The notes below the pieces were generated by a model. The model did no database searches and was not told the origin of the DNA. It saw only the letters and a program-made list of their open reading frames with translations. A stretch of DNA of 64,000 bases from Amycolatopsis sacchari (GTDB lineage: Bacteria > Actinomycetota > Actinomycetes > Mycobacteriales > Pseudonocardiaceae), in assembly GCF_900114035.1 (NCBI RefSeq), contig NZ_FORP01000022.1, forward strand, positions 1 through 64,000, in the 5' to 3' direction. Below, one piece after another: positions 19,764-28,835 of the stretch. Numbering within the stretch: position 1 is the first letter of the stretch; every line of letters begins with the position of its first letter. The translations under genes and the position numbers were made by a program.

Positions 19764-20821
19764 GGCAGCGGCGGGACGGAGTCTTCGTCCTCGGGCTGGC
19801 CGTCGAAGTCGATCGACGAGTAGGCACGCAGCTTGGTCAGCCGGTGGTAGCCGTCGATCATCCGCACTGTGCCGGACTTCGACCGCATCACGATCGACTG
19901 GGTCGTGGCGCCACCCGCCCGGTAGTGCACGCCCCGCAGCAGGTCACCGTCGGTCACGCCGGTCGCGCAGAAGAACACGTTGTCGCCACGCACCAGGTCG
20001 TCCGTGGTGAGGATCCGGTCGAGGTCGTGCCCGGCGGCGAGCGCCTTCTCGCGCTCGGCGTCGTCCTTCGGCCACAGGCGGCCCTGCAGCTCACCGCCGA
20101 GGCACTTCATCGCGCAGGCGGCGATGATGCCCTCGGGCGTGCCGCCGATGCCCAGCAGCAGGTCGACGCCGGTGGTCGGCCTCGCCGCGGCGATCGCGCC
20201 CGCGACGTCGCCGTCGGAGATGAACCGGATGCGGGCGCCCGCCTCGCGGACCTCCTTGATGATCTGCTCGTGGCGGGGGCGGTCGAGGATGCAGACGGTG
20301 ACGTCGGAGACGCTGCTGTTCTTGGCCCTGGCGACGCGGCGGATGTTCTCGGCGATCGGCGCGGACAGGTCGACGCTGCCCGCGGCCTCGGGCCCGACGG
20401 CGAGCTTCTCCATGTAGAAGACGGCGGACGGGTCGAACATCGCGCCCCGCTCGGCGACCGCCAGCACGGCGAGCGCGTTCGGCATGCCCTTCGCCATCAG
20501 CGTGGTGCCGTCGATGGGGTCGACCGCGACGTCGCAGGCCGGGCCGTCGCCGTTGCCGACCTCCTCGCCGTTGTAGAGCATCGGCGCCTCGTCCTTCTCG
20601 CCCTCGCCGATGACGACGACACCGCGCATCGAAACGGTGGAGACGAGCTGGCGCATCGCGTCGACGGCCGCGCCGTCCCCGCCGTTCTTGTCGCCCTTGC
20701 CGACCCAGCGGCCCGCCGCCATGGCGGCGGCCTCCGTGACCCGCACCAGCTCCATGGCGAGGTTGCGGTCCGGGGCTTCCTTGCGCCTGGGGGAGCTGGG
20801 GGACGGGGTGACGCTGGACAT
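19760..20821 (-). CDS. glpX: Class II fructose-1,6-bisphosphatase
   Basis: A 353-residue GlpX-type FBPase, catalysing fructose 1,6-bisphosphate to fructose 6-phosphate in gluconeogenesis. Signatures are [34 protein letters not shown] and [17 protein letters not shown] (metal/phosphate site), and [23 protein letters not shown] at 20821 is preceded by cgggagg; the upstream in-frame ATG at 20854 is rejected. The gene lies 85 bases downstream of xseB, on the same strand. Confidence 0.95.
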   Translation of the reverse strand: MSSVTPSPSSPRRKEAPDRNLAMELVRVTEAAAMAAGRWVGKGDKNGGDGAAVDAMRQLVSTVSMRGVVVIGEGEKDEAPMLYNGEEVGNGDGPACDVAVDPIDGTTLMAKGMPNALAVLAVAERGAMFDPSAVFYMEKLAVGPEAAGSVDLSAPIAENIRRVARAKNSSVSDVTVCILDRPRHEQIIKEVREAGARIRFISDGDVAGAIAAARPTTGVDLLLGIGGTPEGIIAACAMKCLGGELQGRLWPKDDAEREKALAAGHDLDRILTTDDLVRGDNVFFCATGVTDGDLLRGVHYRAGGATTQSIVMRSKSGTVRMIDGYHRLTKLRAYSSIDFDGQPEDEDSVPPLP

Positions 20822-20906
20822 CGGTGGCCTCCCGGTTGGGTGCTGGGCGGACACCGATTCTCTCAGACCGGACGCGTCGTGCAGGACATCTGCCGCATGG
20901 CGAAGG

Positions 20907-21140
20907 TCACTGGGCGTTTTCGCCGTCCTCGTCCTCGACGGACTTCAGCGCCGCCTCGATGCGCTCACGCGCGCCGTCCAGGTGCCGCTCGCAGACCTTC
21001 GCGAGGTGCTCGCCCTTCTCCCAGAGCGCCAGCGACTGCTCCAGCGACAGCCCGCCGGCCTCGAGTTCCCGCACTACCTCGACGAGCTGGTCACGGGCCT
21101 GTTCATAGCCGAGCTCTGTGTTTTCCGCGGCCTCGCTCAC
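20907..21140 (-). CDS. xseB: Exodeoxyribonuclease VII small subunit
   Basis: A 77-residue protein with the XseB helical hairpin: [44 protein letters not shown]. It partners with XseA, whose gene is upstream with one small ORF in between, to form exonuclease VII, which degrades single-stranded DNA. The acidic C-terminal tail (EDEDGENAQ) is typical. Confidence 0.92.
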   Translation of the reverse strand: MSEAAENTELGYEQARDQLVEVVRELEAGGLSLEQSLALWEKGEHLAKVCERHLDGARERIEAALKSVEDEDGENAQ

Positions 21141-21498
21141 CGGTGCAGACTAGCGCGCTCGCCAGCGCGTGGTCGTAACCCATGAAGGACTGCGCGAACT
21201 CCTGTCCGTCACCCTCGGTGATCGCGTCCTCGATGAAGCCCTGGGCCCGCGCCACCCGGCGGCGGTACGTGGAGCCCTCACGGAACCACCACCGGGTGCC
21301 CACGTAGTCCGACGTGGCCTCGGACAGGCGACGCAACCGCACGTCGAGCCCGCACCGGCTCGCCTCGGCGCCGGCCAGCAGCGAGGACCAGCACGCGTCG
21401 GCGGCGCGGTCGGCTTCGGTGGCGCGGTGCAGCACGGCGTGGGCGCCGGCGTGCACGGCCGCCTCGGTGGTGAGCGGCAGGAACGTGGGGCAGCGCAC
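21103..21498 (-). CDS. Conserved hypothetical protein between xseA and xseB
   Basis: A 131-residue protein of unknown function, helical and Arg/Ala-rich, with the stretches [22 protein letters not shown] and [31 protein letters not shown]. It lies 3 bases after the xseA stop and overlaps xseB by 38 bases in another frame, so it is part of the operon. The start is a GTG-type codon at 21498. Its 3' end overlap with xseB is long, and either the end of this protein or the xseB start could be misjudged. Confidence 0.65.
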   Translation of the reverse strand: MRCPTFLPLTTEAAVHAGAHAVLHRATEADRAADACWSSLLAGAEASRCGLDVRLRRLSEATSDYVGTRWWFREGSTYRRRVARAQGFIEDAITEGDGQEFAQSFMGYDHALASALVCTGERGRGKHRARL

Positions 21499-21501
21499 TT
21501 C

Positions 21502-22758
21502 CTACTCTCCCGGTTCGACGGACTGGGCCACCGCGTGCACGGCGCCGTCGACGACGCGCACGCGCAGCGGAGTTCCCTCCGCTACTTCAGAGATGGATCG
21601 GAGCACCTGAAGGTTGCCTGCCTCGTCGGGGTACTGCACCACGGTGTAGCCGCGGGACATGGTCGCCGCCGGTCCCAGCGCGGTCAGCCGCGCCCGGGCG
21701 GAGGCCACCGCGGCCTGCTCGTGGGACAGCGTGTTCAGCATCGCGCGCCTGCCGCGTTCGCGGTGCAGCTCGACGTCGTCCGCGCGCCGGTCGATCGGGC
21801 CGAGCGGGTCGGCGAGCACGGGGCGGCTGCGCAGCTGGTCGAGCAGGCGGCACTGCGTGTCCACCCAGCCGTGCAGTGCGCGGCGCGCGCGGTCCCGCAT
21901 CTGGTGGACGCGCGCGGTCTCCTCCTTGACGTCGGGCACGATCCGCTTGCCCGCGTCGGTGGGCGTGGAGCACCGCAGGTCGGCGACGTGGTCGAGCAGC
22001 GGGGTGTCGGGCTCGTGCCCGATCGCGCTGACGACGGGGGTGCGGCACGCGGCCACGGCGCGGCAGAGCGCTTCGTCCGAGAACGGCAGCAGGTCCTCGA
22101 CGCTGCCGCCGCCGCGGGCGATCACGATGACGTCGACGGTCGGGTCGGCGTCCAGAATGGACAGTGCTTTGCGGATCTGCGGCACCGCGGTCGGCCCCTG
22201 CACCGCGGTGTTGACCACCTGGATCGGCGCGGCGGGCCAGCGGTTGTGCGCGTTGACGAGCACGTCGTGCTCCGCGACGGACGCCCGGCCGGTGATCAGG
22301 CCGATTCCCTTGGGCAGGAAGGGAAGTCTGCGCTTGCGTTCCGGTGCGAACAGGCCTTCCGCTTCGAGCAGGCGGCGCAGCCGTTCGATGCGCGCGAGCA
22401 GTTCCCCGATGCCGACGGCGCGGATCTCGGCGGCACGCAGGCTGATCGTGCCCCGACCGAGGAAGAAGGTGGGCTTCGCGAAGACGACGACGCTCGCCCC
22501 CTCGCGCAGCGGAGGTTCGATGGCGCGCACGAGCCGCATCGGGGCGGTGACGGTCATCGAGACGTCGGCCGAGGGGTCGCGCAGGGTGAGGAAAGCGGTC
22601 TGCGTGCCGGGGCGGGCGGAGATCTGCGTGACCTGGCCCTCGACCCAGACGGCGCCGAGCCGGTGGATCCAGTCGGCGATCTTGCGGGCGACCGTGCGGA
22701 CCGGCCAGGGGTTCTCCGCACTGGTCTGATCCTTGGCCGTGGCCTGCTCGGTGCTCAC
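21502..22758 (-). CDS. xseA: Exodeoxyribonuclease VII large subunit
   Basis: A 418-residue XseA. The N-terminal OB-fold domain (AENPWPVRTVARKIADWIHR ... VWVEGQVTQISARPGTQTAF) is followed by the catalytic domain with PKGIGLITGRASVAEHDVL, DVIVIARGGGSVEDLLPFSDE and SAIGHEPDTPLLDHVADLR, the conserved nuclease blocks, and a coiled-coil C-terminal region. Processive single-strand exonuclease with XseB. It overlaps the upstream lipid-droplet gene by four bases. Confidence 0.95.
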   Translation of the reverse strand: MSTEQATAKDQTSAENPWPVRTVARKIADWIHRLGAVWVEGQVTQISARPGTQTAFLTLRDPSADVSMTVTAPMRLVRAIEPPLREGASVVVFAKPTFFLGRGTISLRAAEIRAVGIGELLARIERLRRLLEAEGLFAPERKRRLPFLPKGIGLITGRASVAEHDVLVNAHNRWPAAPIQVVNTAVQGPTAVPQIRKALSILDADPTVDVIVIARGGGSVEDLLPFSDEALCRAVAACRTPVVSAIGHEPDTPLLDHVADLRCSTPTDAGKRIVPDVKEETARVHQMRDRARRALHGWVDTQCRLLDQLRSRPVLADPLGPIDRRADDVELHRERGRRAMLNTLSHEQAAVASARARLTALGPAATMSRGYTVVQYPDEAGNLQVLRSISEVAEGTPLRVRVVDGAVHAVAQSVEPGE

Positions 22759-23573
22759 TGGGAGGAGGTGTCCGGGCCGGAGGTGCCGCCCGCGTCGCTG
22801 TTGCCGGACTGGCGCTGCACGTTGCCGATCCGCCGCGCCAGCATCCCGACGAAGGAGGGGCGGTTCTCGTGGGCGCGCTCGTAGGCGAGGAGTTCCTCCA
22901 GCTGTTCCAGGGTGAGGTGTCGCAGCCGGGCGCGCAGCTGCGGCAGGGTCAGTTCGTCGTAGTTGCCCAGACCGCTCGGCCCGACGATGCTCTCGGGATC
23001 GGACTCGTCGAGGTCGTCGTCCGAGGTCGCGGGGGTGGCCCCGCTGCTGCCGAAATCCGTGCTCGGGGCGGGTTTCTCCGCGGGTTCGGTGTCTGCGAGC
23101 GGCGTGCTGCCGGTGTCGATGGGGGTGCCGTTGGTCTGCGGGAGGTCGCTGGGGCTGGTGGCCCCGGGTGCGTCGCCCTCAGCGGTCGCGGAGGTGTCGT
23201 CGTCGAAGTCGCCCTCGGCGAGCGCGCGCTCTTCCTGCTCCCACTCCTGCTCCCACGGATCGCGGGAGGCCTCGCTCACGCTGCCCGGCGTCTGCCCGTT
23301 GCGGCGGGCGGGCGCGTCGTCGGCAGGGGGCAGGTCCTCGTCGAAGGTCGCCCAGCTGGGCGTCTCCTCGACGGGGCGCAGTGCGGACAGCACCTCGTCG
23401 CCCTTGATGGCCAGCTCGGTGACGTGCTGCTGCAGCCGCATGGAGAACTGCAGCACCTGCGAGACGACGGTGACCGGCAGGCCCACCACGTTCTTGGGCA
23501 GCTCGCGGGCGCGCTCGGCGGCCGTGACGGCGAGGCCCGCGGCCACGCGGAGGGGGAGCGGGAGCGGCTTCAT
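22755..23573 (-). CDS. Lipid droplet-associated protein
   Basis: A 272-residue protein. The hydrophobic/amphipathic N-terminus (MKPLPLPLRVAAGLAVTAAERARELPKNVVGLPVTVVSQVLQF in order, residues 1-43) is the signature of the actinobacterial lipid droplet-associated family. The middle (about 75-200) is acidic, Ser/Thr/Pro-rich and disordered. The C-terminus (LPQLRARLRHLTLEQLEELLAYERAHENRPSFVGMLARRI) is a helical domain seen in the same family. ATG at 23573 is used; upstream residues have no family match. Precedes and overlaps xseA. Confidence 0.82.
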   Translation of the reverse strand: MKPLPLPLRVAAGLAVTAAERARELPKNVVGLPVTVVSQVLQFSMRLQQHVTELAIKGDEVLSALRPVEETPSWATFDEDLPPADDAPARRNGQTPGSVSEASRDPWEQEWEQEERALAEGDFDDDTSATAEGDAPGATSPSDLPQTNGTPIDTGSTPLADTEPAEKPAPSTDFGSSGATPATSDDDLDESDPESIVGPSGLGNYDELTLPQLRARLRHLTLEQLEELLAYERAHENRPSFVGMLARRIGNVQRQSGNSDAGGTSGPDTSSQ

Positions 23574-23676
23574 GCGTACAGCGTGCCGCACATGCGCCAT
23601 CCTGCCCAACCCGGCGAGGGAAACGGCGCACCTGACGTGATCGGCCGCACACGACGGCGGGCCGTACCCTGGGGGC

Positions 23677-24636
23677 ATGAGTGCAGCGAGCCCTGCCACC
23701 AAGCGCGTACTGCTGGCCAAACCCCGCGGCTACTGCGCCGGGGTCGACCGCGCGGTGATCGCCGTCGAGAAGGCCCTCGAGCTGTACGGGCCGCCGGTGT
23801 ACGTGCGCAAGGAGATCGTGCACAACCGGCACGTGGTGGACACGCTGCGGGAGCGCGGCGTGATCTTCGTCGACGAGACGTCCGAGGTGCCGGAGGGCGA
23901 GCTGGTCGTGTTCTCCGCGCACGGGGTCTCGCCGGCGGTGCACGCCGAGGCGGCCGAGCGGAACCTGCGCACCATCGACGCCACGTGCCCGCTGGTGACG
24001 AAGGTGCACAAGGAGGTCAACCGGTTCGCCAAGGAGGACTACGACATCCTGCTCATCGGTCACGAGGGGCACGAGGAGGTCGAGGGCACGTCGGGGGAGG
24101 CGCCCGACCACGTCCAGCTCGTCGACACGGCCGAGGACGCGGCGAAGGCCGAGGTGCGTGACCCGTCGAAGGTGGTGTGGCTCTCGCAGACGACGCTGAG
24201 CGTGGACGAGACGATGGAGCGGGTCGACCAGCTGCGCGCCCGGTTCCCCAACCTCATCGACCCGCCGAGCGACGACATCTGTTACGCCACCTCGAACCGC
24301 CAGACAGCGGTCAAGGCGATGGCGGGCGAGTGCGATCTGGTGCTGGTGGTCGGTTCGCGCAACTCGTCGAACTCCAAGCGCCTCGTCGAGGTCGCGCTGC
24401 AGGCCGGTGCCCGCGACGCCCACCTGATCGACTACGCCAGCGAGGTGGACGAAGCCTGGCTGGAGGGCGTCGGGACTGTCGGCGTCACGAGTGGGGCGTC
24501 GGTGCCGGACGTCCTGGTGATGGACCTCCTGCAGTGGCTAGCCGACCGCGGCTGGGGCGAGGTCGAAGAGGTCACCACGGCGAACGAGAAGATCGCCTTC
24601 GCGCTGCCGCGGGAGCTTCGCAAAGCGGCCAAGTAG
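23677..24636 (+). CDS. ispH: 4-hydroxy-3-methylbut-2-enyl diphosphate reductase
   Basis: A 319-residue IspH (LytB), the last enzyme of the MEP pathway giving IPP and DMAPP. The three cysteines that hold the Fe-S cluster are in [10 protein letters not shown] (about 18-27), [14 protein letters not shown] (about 99-112) and [10 protein letters not shown] (about 202-211). The active-site EHGHEE-type loop appears as [10 protein letters not shown]. Divergent from the lipid-droplet/xseAB operon with a 103-base promoter gap. Its products would feed the cis-prenyltransferase encoded at 6168. Confidence 0.96.
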   Translation: MSAASPATKRVLLAKPRGYCAGVDRAVIAVEKALELYGPPVYVRKEIVHNRHVVDTLRERGVIFVDETSEVPEGELVVFSAHGVSPAVHAEAAERNLRTIDATCPLVTKVHKEVNRFAKEDYDILLIGHEGHEEVEGTSGEAPDHVQLVDTAEDAAKAEVRDPSKVVWLSQTTLSVDETMERVDQLRARFPNLIDPPSDDICYATSNRQTAVKAMAGECDLVLVVGSRNSSNSKRLVEVALQAGARDAHLIDYASEVDEAWLEGVGTVGVTSGASVPDVLVMDLLQWLADRGWGEVEEVTTANEKIAFALPRELRKAAK

Positions 24637-24654
24637 GTGGGGCCTGGAGTGTGA

Positions 24655-24688
24655 GATGGCGGCTGCCCTGGCTCGGGCAGCCGCCATC
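24655..24688 (+). terminator. Hairpin terminator after ispH
   Basis: A perfect 14-bp stem: GATGGCGGCTGCCC (24655-24668) and GGGCAGCCGCCATC (24675-24688), with a six-base loop, 18 bases after the ispH stop. It is followed by gtcgtttcg, a short T stretch. Confidence 0.75.
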
Positions 24689-25035
24689 GTCGTTTCGTGC
24701 GGTCGTTGAGGGAGCTGTGGCGTTGGGTTGAGCGGTGCGGCGGGGTGACGCCTGCTGGGGCCGTGGGTAGGGCCGCAGCCAGAGGCGGCGACCGTCCGCG
24801 GCGTGGGACGGGAGCAGCGGCCCGCGGCCTGGTCGGGATCCGGCGCCGCCGCAAGCCGTAGCGCTGCTGCCGATCTGCCTTGCCGCCACTAGCCGCTCTG
24901 CGGCCGTTGCTTCAGGCAGCTACCGAGCCGAGCTGGGTGAGACGGACTGGGCGCTCACCGACCCGGCGGCGAGCAGAGCGCGCTCCCGGCCGCACGACCC
25001 ACCCTGTCCCCGGCCGCAGCACCAAGGCGAGACGG

Positions 25036-25283
25036 CACCCGGGGCGCGGCACGTCAAGACGCCGCCCGGGGCGCGGCACGTCGGGACGTCACCCGGGGCG
25101 CGACGCGCCGAGACGCCGCCCGAGCGGCGACACGTCGAGACGTCACCCGGGGCGCGACGCGCCGAGACGCCGCCCGAGCAGCGATGCGCCGAGACGTCAC
25201 CCGGGGCGCGACAGGGCGAGACACCACCTGGGCGCGGCACGGCGAGATGCCACCCGGGGCGCGACACGTCGAGACGCCCCCGA
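25036..25283. repeat. 27-bp GC-rich tandem repeat (minisatellite), about 9 degenerate units
   Basis: In the 616-base gap between the ispH terminator and the DUF6542 gene, units of the type cacccggggcgcgacgcgcc plus gagacgc repeat with period 27 (9 codons) from about 25036. Alternate units begin cac or cgc. Open frames crossing it encode only short Arg/Ala/Gly/Pro repeats, so I read none as a gene. The remainder (24690-25035) shows nothing identifiable. Confidence 0.75.
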
Positions 25284-25304
25284 GCCGCGGCGTGGGTCAC
25301 GACG

Positions 25305-26423
25305 TCAGGCTTCGTCCTCATCCCAGGGACGGCGGCCGCGCGGAGGAGGCCCGCTCCGGCGCCCTGGCGCGCGGCGCGGAGGTTCGCCGGCGCCGCCACG
25401 CGAGCTCCCGCCCCGCGGCGGTAGCCGTCGTGGACGGTCGCCGGGCACGCCCCGGCCCTCGCCGCCTCGGCGGCGGTCGGCGTCGTCTGGCGAAGCGCCG
25501 CGACGGCGGTCGCCTTCGTCCGGGGACGCACCACGGCGACGGTCTCCTTCGTCGCGCGGGGCACCGCGCCGCCGCTCGCTGTCGTCCCTGGCGCCGCGCG
25601 GGACGCGACCCTGCCGCCCCTGCGGCGACTTGCCGCGCGCTCCGGGCTCACCGCCGCGTTCCCTGCGGTCGCCACGAGCGCCGCCCTCGCCCCGCCGCGG
25701 CGGGTCCTCCGGGCGACGGCGAGGTGTCAGCGGCAGCGACGGGTGCGGATCACCGGCGACGGGTCGCCCGGCTGCGCCGCGCCCGTCCGCGGGACGACGA
25801 AGGCGCGTGGCACCCGCACCACGCTCAGCGGCGTCCTCAGCCACCGCCGCGTCGCGTGCCGACTTGCCTGGACGGTCAGCGGCTCCGGCACGCGGCCGGC
25901 CCTGGCGAGCCGGACGCTTCTTGTCCGGGTCCGACGTTCCGTCGGCGCCCTTCGCGGCGGCCTCCGGGTTGCGTTCCCGGTACAGCCGGAAGATGCCGAT
26001 GACCAGCGTGAGGCCCGTGGTGATCGCCATCACCGGGAACCCGTTGATCAGCGGGGTGCCGACCGCGAGCGCCTTGGCGAGCGTGTCGCTGTTGGCGGGC
26101 ACGCCGGTGATCAGCAGCACGACGAGCGGAACCGTGATCGCCAGGATCAACGGCGGCTGCACCATCGGCCCGAACAGACTGCGCCGCTGCACCGCGCAGA
26201 TCGCGACCACCGCGCCGACGACGTAGCAGAGGTTGAACACCCAGCCCAGGGCGTTCTGCAGCTGCATGTCGGCAATCGCTCCCACCAGGGCGAGCCCGAA
26301 GGCCAGCAGGACGGCACCCCACCACGGCAGGCCGCGGCGCTCGCCGACGACGGGACGCGCGTCCCAGGGAACGGCTACCTCGTCGGCGTCGGTGTCGCTC
26401 TGCCGATCGCGAATGGCGGTCAC
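25305..26423 (-). CDS. DUF6542 membrane protein with long Arg/Gly/Asp-rich tail
   Basis: A 372-residue protein. The N-terminal domain has four hydrophobic helices (about residues 33-150: WWGAVLLAFGLALVGAIADM, ALGWVFNLCYVVGAVVAICAV, PLILAITVPLVVLLITGV, NGFPVMAITTGLTLVIGIF), the DUF6542 layout. The remaining 215 residues are highly charged and disordered, with near-repeats of GDRRRGASPDE. GTG at 26423 is used since the upstream frame is not conserved-looking. In Pseudonocardiaceae this gene is commonly near ispH and ychF. The role is unknown; the basic tail faces the cytoplasm by the positive-inside rule and might bind nucleic acid (inference). Confidence 0.8.
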   Translation of the reverse strand: MTAIRDRQSDTDADEVAVPWDARPVVGERRGLPWWGAVLLAFGLALVGAIADMQLQNALGWVFNLCYVVGAVVAICAVQRRSLFGPMVQPPLILAITVPLVVLLITGVPANSDTLAKALAVGTPLINGFPVMAITTGLTLVIGIFRLYRERNPEAAAKGADGTSDPDKKRPARQGRPRAGAADRPGKSARDAAVAEDAAERGAGATRLRRPADGRGAAGRPVAGDPHPSLPLTPRRRPEDPPRRGEGGARGDRRERGGEPGARGKSPQGRQGRVPRGARDDSERRRGAPRDEGDRRRGASPDEGDRRRGASPDDADRRRGGEGRGVPGDRPRRLPPRGGSSRGGAGEPPRRAPGRRSGPPPRGRRPWDEDEA

Positions 26424-26613
26424 AGGGCAACACGGTAACTCGTTCGAGCCGCCAACCGCCCGCCCCACCGTGCAGTTGGGCCTCCAGGCAGGCCAAGATG
26501 GACCGTTCGGACCACCACGACCAGCGGTTTTGCCGGTGCCGACGCTGTCGGCAATGTGCTGGTTACACGATCGACCCCGGTCAGCAATGGTCTGGACCCG
26601 GTTCGGTCGCGTT

Positions 26614-27531
26614 TCAGCTCGCGGCCAGTTCGTCCCCCTTCCGCACGGTCGGCAGTTCCGTCGGCGATCCGGATGCTTCGGACAGCGGGGCGACTGTCGC
26701 CCGGAATCCCTCCAAAGCCTCCAGCTCACGCCGCCGGGCGGACAGGAAACGCTGCAGGTGCGTGCTCGACAGGTTCAGCGCCTCCACCGCGTTCCCCGCC
26801 GCCCGGTGTGCGGCACTGGCCCCGGCCCGGACCCGTTCGATGTCCTCGACGACCGCCCGGTCGCTCGCCGCGAACAACGCGGCCGAAGCCAGTACCGCGA
26901 AACCCGTCGGGCCACACAGGAAGACCCGCCGGTCGAGCATCCACCGCAACAGCTCGGGATCGGTGTCGAGCGCGGCCACCACGGCCGCGTCGGAGGGAAC
27001 GAACATGATCGTGCCGTAGATGGCGTCCGCCCAGCGCTGGTAACCCTTGCCCGCCAGCTCCGCGGCGCGCGAGCGCAGGTTGCGGACGTGCACCCGGAGT
27101 GCGTCGAGCCGTTCGTCGGCGTCGTCCGTCTCGACGGCCTCGGCCCAGCACGCCATGCTCGCCTTCGCGTCCACCGGGACGGTGCGATCGCCACCGACCC
27201 GGAGCACCATGTCCGGTTTCGCCGCCCCGCCGCCGGCGAGGTCGGTCTGCAGGGTGAAGTGCAGCCCCTCCCGCAGACCCAGCGCGCGTGCCGTCTCCAC
27301 CAGAACCTGTTCCCCCAGTTCGCCCCTGCCGCTGATCGAGGCGAACGCCACCTCGTACCGGCGCAGGGCCGCCTGCTGCTGATCCACGCGTGAACGCTCG
27401 ACCTCGACCTGCCGCGCGGCGGCGTCCGCACGGCGCATGCTGTCCGTGTAGAGCCGCCACAGCAGGGCGATCGCCACCAGCGCCGCCAGAGCGATGACGA
27501 CGGCCGCCGTGCTGATCACGGTGGATGCCAC
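26614..27531 (-). CDS. rmuC: RmuC-family DNA recombination protein
   Basis: A 305-residue protein. One N-terminal transmembrane helix (STVISTAAVVIALAALVAIALLW, about 3-25) is followed by a short coiled coil (about 30-65) and the RmuC nuclease-like domain with GELGEQVLVE, PDMVLRVGGDRTVPVDAKAS, and GTIMFVPSDAAVVAAL. RmuC limits inversions at short inverted repeats. GTG at 27531 is chosen because a strong aaggagg lies 7 bases upstream. Divergent from sbcD, 155 bases away. No gene in 26424-26613. Confidence 0.88.
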   Translation of the reverse strand: MASTVISTAAVVIALAALVAIALLWRLYTDSMRRADAAARQVEVERSRVDQQQAALRRYEVAFASISGRGELGEQVLVETARALGLREGLHFTLQTDLAGGGAAKPDMVLRVGGDRTVPVDAKASMACWAEAVETDDADERLDALRVHVRNLRSRAAELAGKGYQRWADAIYGTIMFVPSDAAVVAALDTDPELLRWMLDRRVFLCGPTGFAVLASAALFAASDRAVVEDIERVRAGASAAHRAAGNAVEALNLSSTHLQRFLSARRRELEALEGFRATVAPLSEASGSPTELPTVRKGDELAAS

Positions 27532-27686
27532 GCCTCGCCTCCTTCCTCTCGTTCTCCTCGGTCGCACGCATCATGTCGGATGCCACCGACAAAAACGGCG
27601 ATGTCACGGAGTCGAACACACGTTCGAGTGAACTACTCCGGCATGTCTCCGTCGTTCTGTCGGTGATCGCCTCTAGCTTGGGCGAC

Positions 27687-28835
27687 GTGAGATTCCTGCA
27701 CACCTCCGACTGGCACGTCGGACGCACCTTCCACGGCGCGGATCTGCTCGCCGAGCAGGCCGCCGTGCTCGACCACCTCGCGGACCTCGTCGCCGCCGAG
27801 GCGGTCGATGTCGTGCTGGTGTCCGGGGACGTCTACGACCGCGCCGTGCCCTCGGCCGAGGCGGTGCAGGTCGCCAACCGGGCGCTGGCGCGGCTGCGCG
27901 AGGCAGGCGCGCAACTGGTGCTCACGTCCGGGAACCACGATTCGGCGCCACGCCTCGGTGCCTTCGGTGATTTCGCCGCCGCGGGCGGGCTGCACCTGCG
28001 CACGACGATCGCCCGGATCGCCGATCCCGTGCTGCTGCGGGACGAACACGGTCCGGTCGCCGTCTACGGCATCCCCTACCTGGAGCCGGAACCGGCCCGG
28101 CACGCGCTCGGCGTGCCGGAAGCCAAGGGGCACAACGGAGTGCTGACCGAGGCGATGCGCCGCATCCGGGAAGACCTGCGGGGCAGGGAGCGCGGCACGC
28201 GGTCCGTCGTGCTCGCGCACGCGTTCGTGACGGGCGGGCAGGGCACCGATTCGGAACGCACGATCGCCGTCGGCGGTGTCGAGCAGGTGAGCGGTGACGT
28301 CTTCGCGGGAGTCGACTACGTCGCACTCGGCCATCTGCACGGGCCGCAGACGCTCGCGGAACACCTCAGGTATTCGGGAAGTCCGCTGGCCTACTCGTTT
28401 TCCGAGGCGCAGCAACGGAAATCGGTGTGGCTCGTGGACTTCGACGCGAACGGGCTCGCGGAGGTGCGCAGGCACGAGCTGCCCGTGCCGCGGCGGCTCG
28501 CGACGCTGAGGGGCGGTATCGAGTGGCTGCTCACCGCGGAGGAGCACGCGGATCTGGCCGACTGCTACCTGTCGGTGACGCTCACCGACTCCGTCCGGCC
28601 GATCGACGCGATGCGCCGGCTCCGCGAGCGCTTCCCGTACGCCGTGCACCTGGAATGGCAGCCGGAGAACGGAAAGGCGACCGCCACGTTGCGGTACGCG
28701 GAGGCGGTGCGCGGGCGGTCGGACGCCGAGATCACGCGGAACTTCCTCGACGACTGCCGGGGCGCGCCACCCAGCGAACGCGAGGAACGCTTGCTGCGCA
28801 AGGCATTGGAAGTCGCGGGCAGAGGTGAGTCATGA
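27687..28835 (+). CDS. sbcD: Exonuclease SbcCD subunit D (Mre11-like nuclease)
   Basis: A 382-residue metallophosphoesterase. The nuclease motifs are HTSDWHVG (about 5-12), VSGDVYDRA (about 46-54), TSGNHDS (about 80-86), the His in VVLAHAFV and GHLHGPQ (about 213-219). With SbcC it opens DNA hairpins and trims double-strand ends. GTG at 27687 puts MRFLHTSDWH at the N-terminus as in all SbcD proteins; the ORF extends further upstream without homology. Stop overlaps the sbcC start by four bases. Confidence 0.95.
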   Translation: MRFLHTSDWHVGRTFHGADLLAEQAAVLDHLADLVAAEAVDVVLVSGDVYDRAVPSAEAVQVANRALARLREAGAQLVLTSGNHDSAPRLGAFGDFAAAGGLHLRTTIARIADPVLLRDEHGPVAVYGIPYLEPEPARHALGVPEAKGHNGVLTEAMRRIREDLRGRERGTRSVVLAHAFVTGGQGTDSERTIAVGGVEQVSGDVFAGVDYVALGHLHGPQTLAEHLRYSGSPLAYSFSEAQQRKSVWLVDFDANGLAEVRRHELPVPRRLATLRGGIEWLLTAEEHADLADCYLSVTLTDSVRPIDAMRRLRERFPYAVHLEWQPENGKATATLRYAEAVRGRSDAEITRNFLDDCRGAPPSEREERLLRKALEVAGRGES

